From: Euborellia annulipes
Taxonomy: Eukaryota > Arthropoda > Insecta > Dermaptera > Anisolabididae
NCBI GenBank assembly: GCA_023213315.1
Contig: JAKCPI010010712.1
Location: forward strand, 1 to 64,000
Length of the DNA stretch: 64,000 bases
Reading direction: 5' to 3'
The notes under the pieces are model-generated. The model did not search any database. It saw only the letters and a program-made list of their open reading frames with translations, and had not been told where the DNA came from. Shown one piece after another: positions 1 through 8,700 of the stretch. Position numbers and translations under genes: made by a program. The first letter of the stretch is position 1. The number at the start of each line of letters is the position of its first letter.

Positions 1-111
1 CAGGCATTCTTATTTAAGCCATTTGGTATCCAAACGACTGCCTAAGGTCCGAACCCGCGACTTTTGGTATATGAGGTTAGCACGCTAACCCCTACACCAA
101 ACCCCGAGGGC
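1..111 (-). repeat. tRNA-derived SINE, cut by window edge
   Basis: On the minus strand it starts with a tRNA-like head (GCCCTCGGG, A box TGGTGTAGGGG, B box GGGTTCGGACC) and runs into a non-tRNA body reading ATGGCTTAAATAAGAATGCC. The same head and body recur near 7.5 kb and 54.2 kb, which defines a family. Its 3' part lies outside the window. Confidence 0.75.
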
Positions 112-860
112 ATAATTCACTTCAAATAATAAATCCAAAATAAACTAATTATTATTTTTCTATCTTTTAGGTTGATGCTCTACGTATTTAACGACACCAA
201 ATTTCATCAACTGCATTTGATAAGAGAAATCTGAGATTTCTCAAAGAGATCATTAATAGAGATCTCTTGGAATTTTATTAAAATGAATTAATATAATGTA
301 AGTGACTCTAAAGAAATCTCTCTAATATTTATTCAATAACACCTTCAAACTATTAATTATATAATAAATAATAATATCCTATTTTTTCTCTTCCAGGTCC
401 TAATCTTAAAGGCTCTAAGCATCAACTTTTAATGTCAATTTCAACTACAAACCGAGATATGATCACAGACATTTCAAAACTTTCACCTAATAAATGAGCG
501 ACTTGTTTTTCATAAAAAAAATCCCAGATAACGACATGTAAATGAAGATTAGTACTCTAAATACAGAGATTCCATGTTTCAATTCTCCATATTTACAAAA
601 CGATTAGTTTTTTCAACGTTTAAATAGAAGAATATTATTTAAAAAAAAACAACTACATTTGCTGGTTTTAGTTCACTTGTCAGATCTAATTCCAGCTTTG
701 GGGGGCGGTCGTGTGAAGAGATAAATATGGACACTTGGGAATTTTATTGAATGTAAACGATGAAACGTGATAATTGAACAAACTCAAAATCTTCGTATAT
801 TTACTCATATCGTTGAATAGTGCAGCCATTGCTACCAGAATTACTTCTTCACCACTCACC
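112..860. other. AT-rich stretch, no gene seen
   Basis: Low-complexity AT-rich sequence. No open frame with splice support and no recognised repeat on either strand. Confidence 0.5.
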
Positions 861-969
861 ATGGGTGACCAAAACAATGAAGAGACCCACCGGTGGAAAA
901 AGAATAATCTTTACATGCTTGAACAAGAGATAAAAACCAAGAGGGTGGATCGGCGGGCTAAAAGGGGAG
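861..969 (+). CDS. candidate coding exon, unidentified gene
   Basis: The ATG at 861 sits in a strong initiation context (CACCATGGG). It opens a highly charged frame of 36 codons rich in Lys, Arg, Glu and Asn. The frame ends at a good splice donor, GGGGAG|GTGAGG, leaving one base of a codon. The exon is more GC-rich than its flanks. Its phase fits the exon at 4657 directly, but not the exon at 3638, which starts on a whole codon. The exon set may therefore be alternative, belong to two transcripts, or lack a member displaced by the Penelope insertion at 1122-3569. I do not recognise the protein. An in-frame extension upstream to a TTG is less convincing than this ATG. Confidence 0.35.
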
Positions 970-1121
970 GTGAGGAGGCCCGATACATTATTTTCATTTA
1001 ATGAAGATCTTATTTCTTAGTTATGAATTAAAAGTTCCTTCTTACAAGACAATCGAATGAAATAAATATTTAATTCATGGGTGAATTCAGCCAGCCTATT
1101 TCCAAGGTGATTATTTATTAA

Positions 1122-1884
1122 AGATGATTTAGGAAGCTGTCCAGGTGGTTTTTGCCATGAGGCCAGATAACGAATGTGTCGTCCACGTATCGTAACCAGC
1201 AGGTCGGTTTGTGTTGAGCGGTGTTTAATGCTTTGTTTTCAAAGTCTTCCATGAAAATATTGGCCAACACCGGTGAAAGAGGAGAGCCCATTGGTGCCCC
1301 TGGACCTGTTTGTAGAATTGGTTGTTGAAAGTGAAGTACGTGTTTGAGGTGCAGTGTTTGATTAATGAAATGGTTTCGGGTGGGATTCTGTGTTTTGTTT
1401 TTAGAATGTTTAAAGTTTCGTTGATCGGGATCTTGGTGAATAGGGATACAATGTCAAAACTAACCAACATGATGTCTGGAGATATTTGGAAGTCCTGTAG
1501 GCGGTAGTAGGACTTCCAAATATCTCCAGACATCATGTTGGTTAGTTTTGACATTGTATCCCTATTCACCAAGATCCCGATCAACGAAACTTTAAACATT
1601 CTAAAAACAAAACACAGAATCCCACCCGAAACCATTTCATTAATCAAACACTGCACCTCAAACACGTACTTCACTTTCAACAACCAATTCTACAAACAGG
1701 TCCAGGGGGCACCAATGGGCTCTCCTCTCTCACCGGTGTTGGCCAATATTTTCATGGAAGACTTTGAAAACAAAGCATTAAACACCGCTCAACACAAACC
1801 GACCTGCTGGTTACGATACGTGGACGACACATTCGTTATCTGGCCTCATGGCAAAAACCACCTGGACAGCTTCCTAAATCATCT
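1122..1884. repeat. inverted repeat inside the Penelope element
   Basis: The left arm (about 1122-1495) is the reverse complement of about 1508-1884, with a spacer of roughly 12 bp near 1501. The arms differ by only a few changes, including one extra G in a G-run of the right arm (near 1703) that keeps the right frame open while the left arm is shifted. The arms look young. RNA from here would form a hairpin of about 370 bp. Confidence 0.85.
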
Positions 1885-3472
1885 AAATAGAATACATCCC
1901 CAGATCCAGTTCACATTAGAAATCGAGAAAGACTTCTCTCTCCCATTCTTAGACGTCCTGATCACCAAGAACTCAGACGAAGGTTTCTCACACACAGTAT
2001 AGAGAAAACCAACCCACACAAATCGGTATCTAAATGCCGATTCCCACCATCACCCAGCACAATTAAACTCAGTAATACGCACCCTAGTAACACGATCCCT
2101 CAGACTAACCGACAATCAAAACCGACAAAATGAAATACACAAACTAACCGAGGCACTAACCCAAAACGGGTACAACAAACACCAGGTACTTAAACACATA
2201 CACAATGAGGCAAAACCAAAACCACCAACACAAACTACAACAGAACCTGAAGATCCAAACACACACAAGGCATTTCTCCCATACATAAAAGGCATAACAG
2301 ATAAAATTGGCCGCATTCTTCAAAAGAAAAACATAAAACCCATTTTCACCACACACCAAAAACTATCAAACCTAATAAGAAATCCAAAAGACACTATTCC
2401 AAACGAATCCCCCGGAGTCTACGAAATTCCTTGTGCCGAGTGTCATCGGTCATACATAGGCCAAACTAACAGAAGAGTTCAATTCAGGATTTACGAACAC
2501 AAAATGGCACTAAGAAAACTAGACCCTCAGTCAGCAATAGTAAAACACCATAACGAAACAGGACACATTATGAACTTCGAACAAACAAAAACAATAGAAC
2601 CAATAAACAACTTCCACTCCCGTATCACAAGAGAAGCCATAGAAATTTACAAAAGGCCTGAATGTCTAAACAAAAGAGACGACGCCCTCAATTTCCCAAC
2701 AACATGGAAAACACTTATTCCTAAACTCCAAACCAAGGCTCACACAAATACAAAGACTTCACACACTCCAAAACTGTCCCGAAACAACAATATCACGTCC
2801 CCAAAACAAACACAAACAATCACAAACAAACGTAACATATCCAACAGCAAATCCATCTCAACAAACCAAGCCACGCCCCCAGACCAGGCCCAGCCAACCA
2901 GAGACAGGCACGTCACTCCCAAACCCACGCCCCCAGACCAAGCCCAGCCAACGAGAGACAGGCACGTCACTCCCAAAGCCACGCCCCCAGACCAGGCCCA
3001 GCCAATCAGAGACAGCCACGTGACTCCCAAAGCCACGCCCACATGCCCGGCAACAGGTATAAAAGGACCTGCCCCTCCGGCTCGCAGTCAGTTGCTCTCG
3101 GCCTGGGGAGTAGGCAGGTTGAGACCCCGGGAACCAAGAGCTAACACCCCGACTTGGGGAGTAGGCAGATTGAGGCCCCAAAGTCAACCCAAACCAAACA
3201 CAAACCCGATTACACAGAACCAACCACTGTCCATTCCTCAGAGACAAACCCAGACCTCTGAGGCATCCACCAAACACACCATCAATACACCGACTTGGGG
3301 AGTAGGCAGATTGAGGCCCCGTAGTCAACCTAAACCGAACACAATTACACACACCCAACCTTCCTCCAGTTCTCAGAGACCAATCCACGCCTCTGAGTCA
3401 TCCACCAAATTGACCTGGGGACCAGGAAGACTGCGACCCCGTAAACAACCCCCCTCCACCATTACCTCCTAA
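1508..3472 (+). pseudogene. Penelope RT with C-terminal GIY-YIG endonuclease, broken
   Basis: The frame opens inside the RT palm; the fingers are missing. Visible RT motifs are GAPMGSPLSPVLAN and the catalytic YVDD at about 1818-1830. A single TAG at 2000-2002 interrupts the frame where Penelope RTs have a conserved V-Y-R-K-P motif. The same frame then continues to 3472. The GIY-YIG domain reads GVYEIPC, then YIGQT and an R...EH segment at about 2418-2500. This RT plus GIY-YIG order defines Penelope elements with an endonuclease. The C-terminal third is unusual: three 54-bp direct repeats, then four copies of a TWGVGRLRPR-like motif. That part may be promoter sequence that happens to be open. 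The 5' truncation and nonsense codon indicate a dead copy. Confidence 0.85.
2872..3093 (+). promoter_or_regulatory. candidate Pol II promoter with three upstream tandem modules
   Basis: Three direct repeats of 54 bp start at 2872, 2926 and 2980. Each has a CCACGCCC box (Sp/KLF type), a CCAAC or CCAAT box and a CACGTCA or CACGTGAC box. They lead into a TATAAAA at 3058 and an arthropod-type initiator TCAGTT at 3088-3093, whose A lies 32 bp from the TATA start. Spacing and order match a Pol II core promoter with proximal elements. Transcription would run rightward through the element's 3' region, as expected of a Penelope terminal repeat. The motifs are seen; function is inferred. Confidence 0.55.
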
Positions 3473-3566
3473 CTTCCTTCTCTCTTGAAAATGGCTCCAA
3501 AAGGAGAGCCGAAACGTCGAGTAAATCTCAGCACCCCACGCGACTTAACCCGAGAAAACTTGTCTT

Positions 3567-3569
<3 letters not shown>

Positions 3570-3599
<30 letters not shown>
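3570..3599. repeat. (TA)n microsatellite
   Basis: About 15 TA units directly downstream of the Penelope tail. Confidence 0.9.
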
Positions 3600-3602
<3 letters not shown>

Positions 3603-3637
3603 TAATTCCTAAATATGATTAATTTTTTTCATCACAG

Positions 3638-3767
3638 TCTGAAGAATCTCTCATCGGGTTTGTCTTCTGCCTTCAGAGAGAGGGAGTGAGAGGACTACAC
3701 AATTCCCTGCGCAGTGTCCACGAGTTCTTCGAGGCGGATTCGAGGCTACTCCCGGATTTAAGGGCCT
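3638..3767 (+). CDS. candidate coding exon, unidentified gene
   Basis: After the acceptor TTTTTTTCATCACAG the frame starts with a whole codon (Ser-Glu-Glu-Ser) and stays open. It is GC-rich against its surroundings and has ordinary globular composition (for example LHNSLRSVHEFFEAD). It can end at a donor CCT|GTATAC at 3767, leaving one base, which joins in frame to the exon at 4657. Unspliced, it would run four codons further to a TAG at 3779-3781. Either reading gives Cys at the junction. I do not recognise the family. Confidence 0.45.
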
Positions 3768-4129
3768 GTATACACATTTAGCATAAGCGCCGAGTAAGCT
3801 AGCTAAGAGATTGTCAAAAAAATTGTGTGTTATTTTTTTTAATATTTTGGCCTAAATGTCTATTTTAGTTAGATTGCAGGATTATTTAGGATGTTATTTC
3901 TCTAATCTTTTCAGAGTTCTTTTACAGATTAAAGAGAGGTATGGTAATGGAACTACATCAGCTAAATAATTGTAAGTAGGGTTTATTTTTAAGTGATTTA
4001 AACGGAATGGAGCCGTCCCTCTCAAAACTTTCTTGCTCTTTTTTTCTTTATTATTTTTAATTAAGTGAATATATGTGTGAAAGAAGAGCAAAAAAAACTT
4101 TGAATTTTTTCGCTATTAAAAGGTAAATA

Positions 4130-4579
4130 CAGTAGAGTCCCGGTAATCCGAACCTCGCTAATCCGAACTTCCGGTTAATCCGAACTCTTTTTGCGCACGA
4201 TTTTTTTTTTTTTTTTTTTTTAAGAGGAATATAAATGAAAATTAGACATTAAAGGAACTTTATTTTATTAAAAAATACCTCCCCGCCTTCCTCTCCGCCG
4301 ATCACTCCTCAATACGGCCAGTTCTAAATAACCACGTTCACACATCACGCAAATTAATGAGTTTCTTTTTCTCTTAATTAAAGGTAAAAAAATATAAATA
4401 TTATGAAATATTTATTTAGAGTTTAATATCACCGACAAGTTTCACGGTTTACAACGTAATAAATACGACTTGATTATCAAAATTAACTAATTCAAGCTTA
4501 CAATTCCGGTTAATCCGAACTTCCCGATAATCCGAACGACCCTCGGTCCCAATTAGTTCGGATTAACGGGACTCTACTG
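4130..4579. mobile_element. Tc1/mariner (pogo/Tigger-like) MITE
   Basis: Terminal inverted repeats start CAGTAGAGTCCCGGTAATCC and end with the complementary GGGACTCTACTG. A TA target duplication flanks it (4128-4129 and 4580-4581). The repeated CGGTTAATCCGAAC inside the ends is typical of Tigger/pogo-type elements. No coding capacity. Confidence 0.85.
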
Positions 4580-4656
4580 TATCAATAAATGCATTTGACC
4601 TCTAACTTAAAATTCACTTGAATATCTTAAACTAATTCTTTATTTTTTTGTTTTAG

Positions 4657-4805
4657 GTCGTTTAATAAAGAAATTAAAATTGATTATCGAAGAACTAAAA
4701 GTGAGAGGAGGTGATGTGCACCAGCTTTATGCCAATGATGGTGAAAAAGCAAAATTTTTTCTTTTTTTCCTTTTTCATTCTTCAAAGTCTACATACGAAA
4801 AATAA
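4657..4805 (+). CDS. candidate terminal exon, unidentified gene
   Basis: After the acceptor TTTTGTTTTAG the frame begins with two bases of a split codon and reads a Lys/Leu/Glu-rich helix-like segment (IIEELKVRGGDVHQLYAND). It then either stops at a TAA (4803-4805) overlapping an AATAAA polyadenylation signal (4801-4806), or splices at GATG|GTGAAA at 4740. The T-rich end favours a boundary near 4740. It is compatible in phase with both 3638-3767 and 861-969. Product unknown. Confidence 0.4.
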
Positions 4806-4862
4806 AAGACACAAAGTTGAATGACACATCATATCTCATACAGTCTATTAGAAAAGAAATCT

Positions 4863-5002
4863 ATATAATTAGATATTACTTCATGTACCCGAAAAAAGAT
4901 ATAAGGGTGTGCCGCCGGGAGTCGAACCACGGATCCACCGGTTCGACTCCCGGCACACCCTTATATCTTTTTTCGGGTACATGAAGTATTATCTAATTAT
5001 AT
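4863..5002. repeat. palindrome containing inverted tRNA 3'-half
   Basis: Arms of about 63 bp face each other across an 11-bp spacer. Each arm contains a tRNA T-arm and acceptor-like end (GGTTCGACTCCCGGCACACC) followed by TTATATCTTTTTTCGGGTAC. Only the 3' half of a tRNA is present, so it is not a working tRNA gene. Confidence 0.75.
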
Positions 5003-5150
5003 AAATCTCCGTTTCGCGGCTTACCTACGCGATGTATGTAATATCTTAAATATTATATATAATTTCTTATTTAGAAAAGAAATCTTTTATTTGCTTTATG
5101 CAAGAGATCGTAATCAAAATCTTTTAATTTTTTTATTTTATTCTCTAATG

Positions 5151-5508
5151 CAGTGGTTCCCAACCTTTTGAAGTTCACGGCACCTTTGGGAATAATATTA
5201 AACACCAGGGGCACCCTTCCTTGAATTAAAAAAAAAATTAAGGGTGAATAAATAGATCCAGAGCTAGTATTCGGATTATATCCCTCCGCTATAGGCTATC
5301 CACCAGGCTGCCCCTATCTTCATCAAAAAAATTAACTTTTATATGTATACCACCACTACATTAAACAAAAATAATACGAAAGGATGTGGAGTGCCAAGTG
5401 GTATTTATTTAATTTACTATAATTGAATACGGAAAAAATAGTTAAATTATTTCTTTATTTAAAATACAAAATTTAATTATATTACACTTATTTGAAACAG
5501 GACAATTG
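5151..5508 (+). mobile_element. hAT-like left end, truncated
   Basis: Starts CAGTGGTTCCCAACCTTTTG, the characteristic hAT terminal inverted repeat. No matching right end is visible before the next hAT MITE at 5517. The rest is AT-rich with a short GC-richer patch near 5270-5320. Confidence 0.5.
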
Positions 5509-5516
5509 CTTTTTAG

Positions 5517-5776
5517 CAGTAGCGTAACTAGGTGGGGGCGAAGGGGGGCGCCTGCCCCCTCCGCCCCAGGCCCTTCAAGCCTCTGGCGCCCCTCGTTACA
5601 GACATAGGCACCCTAGGGCATCTATAATATAGCCCAGGGACGGTGATTTTATCATATTCTTTCGATAGATTGTTCAAAAAATTGTTATATTTCTTTAAAA
5701 TTATATTACAACTTAAAAAACGGCGCCCTAGTTGAGCTTCGCCCCTCTTCGCCCTCAAAGGCTAGTTACGCCGCTG
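5517..5776. mobile_element. hAT MITE, 260 bp, with 8-bp target duplication
   Basis: Ends CAGTAGCGTAACTAG and CTAGTTACGCCGCTG match in 13 of 15 positions as inverted repeats. They are flanked by a perfect 8-bp duplication, CTTTTTAG (5509-5516 and 5777-5784), the size typical of hAT. The right copy of the duplication contains the stop codon of the minus-strand CUB-like gene, so the element forms the start of that gene's 3' UTR. Confidence 0.9.
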
Positions 5777-5780
5777 CTTT

Positions 5781-8700
5781 TTAGGTATATGTTTCTATAT
5801 CCCTCTGAAATATCGCAGAAGGAGCTTTATGTAAAGAAGAAGCCTTTAAATTATTTTTGCCAATTACTATATGATACTTATATAAAGGTTTATCTTCCTC
5901 ATTTCTTTCTTTAGAAATTGGATGTTTTATAAGACTTGAAGGTCTATTTCTACCACCAACCAAAGCTCCTGATATTACGTTCATTGTACTTGATTCTTCA
6001 GAAGAATTTGTTTCATCATTTGATAATTCATTATCGATTTCTTCAAATTCTTTTTCTTCATTTGGAGATAATTCAATATTCTCTTTCTCTAAAGGAATTG
6101 TGTTATTTTCTAGTGGAGTTGTAGAAATAGAAATAGTAGTTGAAGCACTGGCGAGATCATATTTATCTTGTTCTTGATTTGTTTCTGTTGTATTATTCTT
6201 TTGAGATTCTGTAATTTTAGAATTTGATATTGTAGTAGTTTCTTCCTCTTGAGGTATATTTTCTTCATCTGCTTCAGTACTGAAATTATTTTCCAAAGGT
6301 GGCATAGTCATTTGTTGTTTAGGGGTACTTTCATTTGTAACTACCTCTTTTTCCTTTGTTTCTTTATTTACTTGGGGTTGAGAATTATTATTTGGAGGTC
6401 TAGTGGGCAATCCTAGATATGAGGATACTTCTTGAGTAGTTGTTTCTATATTTGATGGAGGCGTTGGACTTGGGAATGTTTGCATTGGATTATTTGATGG
6501 AGTAATGTAACTTGATGGAATTGTTCCTGTTCCAAAAGAGGGTTTGTTTGTAATATCAAATCCAGAGGAATTGTTAGATCCACTATAAGGGTATGAATTA
6601 TCCGACAAATGATTCATATTATCATTGTCATTAATATCATCTTCTTCATCGTAGATATCTGGGTCGTAATTGTAATTGGCTGAAAAATAATATGAGATCA
6701 GTATGTTTATTATAATAATGAACTTAAAATTTTAGTGAAAGCAGGGGTAAAAAAATCATAAAAGAATTACAGTGGAGAATTGGAGATATCAGCCAAATTG
6801 GGATTGTCTAAGTTAATAAAACTCCAGGATAAGACGTTTCGGCCTGAATTTATTTGGCCATCTTCAGTTATCGGGAATTAGGGAATTATACACATAGTGC
6901 AAATGCACATGTGATCAAACCAGGACTCGTCAATAATAAAATATATTTGCTTCATACAAAATTCTATGGTTCCTGTGCCCAAGCTCAAAGATAATTATTA
7001 TCTCTGAGAATTTTGTATGAAGCAAATATATTTTATTATTGACGAGTCCTGGTTTGATCACATGTGCACTTGCACTATGTGTATAATTCCCGATAACTGA
7101 AGATGGCCAAATAAATTCAGGCCGAAACGTCTTATCCTGGGAGTTTTATTAACCTGGACAATCCCAATTTGGTTGATATCTCCAATTCTCCACTGTAATC
7201 ACATCACAGCCACAACCTCAAAAGCAATCATAAAAGAATACTAGCAAAATGCTACTAATTCTCTATGATTTTCTTTATCTTCTTCTCCTATTCCTCGTAG
7301 CCAGTGGCGTAACGAGGATATGAAACGCTTGTGGCAAGTGTCTAACTTGCTTACCATTTTAGTGCCAAGCCCCATCTTTCTAAAGTTTTTTTTTTTTAAA
7401 CACAAATTTTTTTCTCACTCACTCAGTCTTTTCGGCAACTCAAGCCATATAAGACTTTGACGGTATCTGTTGTTAATTAATATACATATGGAGAATCCAG
7501 GCATTCTTATTTAAGCCATTTGGTATTCCTGTGGTCCGAACCCGCGACTTTTGGTATACGAGTCTAGCACGCTAACCCATACACCAAGCCCGAGGGCCTT
7601 TCTAAAATTGTTGCGCTCCCTATTTCTTTTTTAAAAAAAAACATTCACACTTTTTTCTCATTCACACTCACACTCACACACACATTCACACTGTCTTTTC
7701 GGCAGCTCAGGCCATATAAGACATTTACGATAACCGTTATTTATGAATTTATATATATTAGGGTCCAGGCATTTTTATTTAAGCCATCTGGTATCCAGAT
7801 GGCTTAAATAAAATCATCGGACTGCCTGTGCGCTCCCTATTTAATGAAGTATATAATTTTTCTAAAATAATAAAGTGATATTTCAAATTCTAAATTGCCA
7901 CCCTGAATAATCAATCCCCCCCCCCCCTCATGCGTTGGTCCGAGTGGAGTAAATAACTTCCATAAATAATCAACGTGATAGACACAGATAAAGTATAATA
8001 GTGGCTGTGCCGTCAGCGCCCACTCTAGGGGATACAGAATTTTGGCTATAAGTTGTGTTAATATTGAATAAAAAATTTTGTATATATATATAATTTGAAT
8101 AGAAAAATAAATTTTTTTGTTAAATATTTTTTAAAATAATGAAAATGGGGGCGACATTCTTGTTCCTGCGGGGGGCACCAATCAAGTAGTTACGCCACTG
8201 TGTTTTAGCTAATATGCCACACCCTCGTTACAGCCTTGTTAGTAGCATATGATTGATCATCATAGATCTTAGGGTCTATTGTAACCAGTTCCAAAAAATA
8301 TAAATTGCTATATCTATTTTGTTTTATCTTTTTAACTTTATTCTTATCAATCAATGCTTAATTATCATCATCAGTCCCTTACTACCATTTGTTCATGTTA
8401 CCTATATCCTGAGATTGAGTTTGGCGCTGAGATGTATTGGTGGGGTGCATGATTTCAATATCAAGCTCAAATTCGCCATTTCCCAAAGTGGCTGTAATAA
8501 CCAAGCTGTTTAAAGAGGAAACCACTTGTGGAAGTTCAGGTGCTGTTTGACAAGCTCTAAAAAAATTATCAATGATGATTATTAATCTTAAAAAATAATT
8601 TATAAAATGTTTATTTATCATAAATCAAATTGAAATATTTATAATCAGGGTCGCCAAGAGTGCTGTGTCAGGTCTAGATATTAATTAATTCTGGCCCTTT

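Larger units (their letters stand above)
1122..3569 (+). mobile_element. Penelope-like retroelement, 5'-truncated with inverted 5' duplication
   Basis: The + copy carries a Penelope-type reverse transcriptase and GIY-YIG endonuclease frame, then a promoter-like repeat region. It ends in a degenerate hammerhead-like tail near 3485-3530 (GGCTCC hairpin followed by CCGAAACGTC). The first 370 bp form a near-perfect inverted copy of the RT start. A (TA)n tract follows its 3' end. Such partial inverted copies are known for Penelope elements. The element lies between exon candidates of an unidentified + strand gene. Confidence 0.85.
7302..8200. mobile_element. hAT-like element carrying two SINE insertions
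   Basis: Outer ends CAGTGGCGTAACGAGG and AGTAGTTACGCCACTG are inverted repeats of the same type as the MITE at 5517. I see no 8-bp duplication outside them, so the ends may belong to different insertions. Inside lie SINE copies at 7422-7601 and 7676-7832 (minus) and a C-run near 7916-7928. Confidence 0.55.

Noticed and set aside
774..860. Signal-peptide-like extension upstream of the ATG at 861
   Set aside because: Starts only at TTG and is preceded by stops; the ATG at 861 has the better context.
2740..3388. Two long minus-strand frames in the Penelope 3' region
   Set aside because: They are complements of the tandem repeats and TWGVGRLRPR-coding units; no independent support.
3485..3530. 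Active hammerhead at the Penelope 3' end
   Set aside because: Stem II and GAAACGTC are present, but the core box reads TTGAAAA, lacking the required G and A positions.
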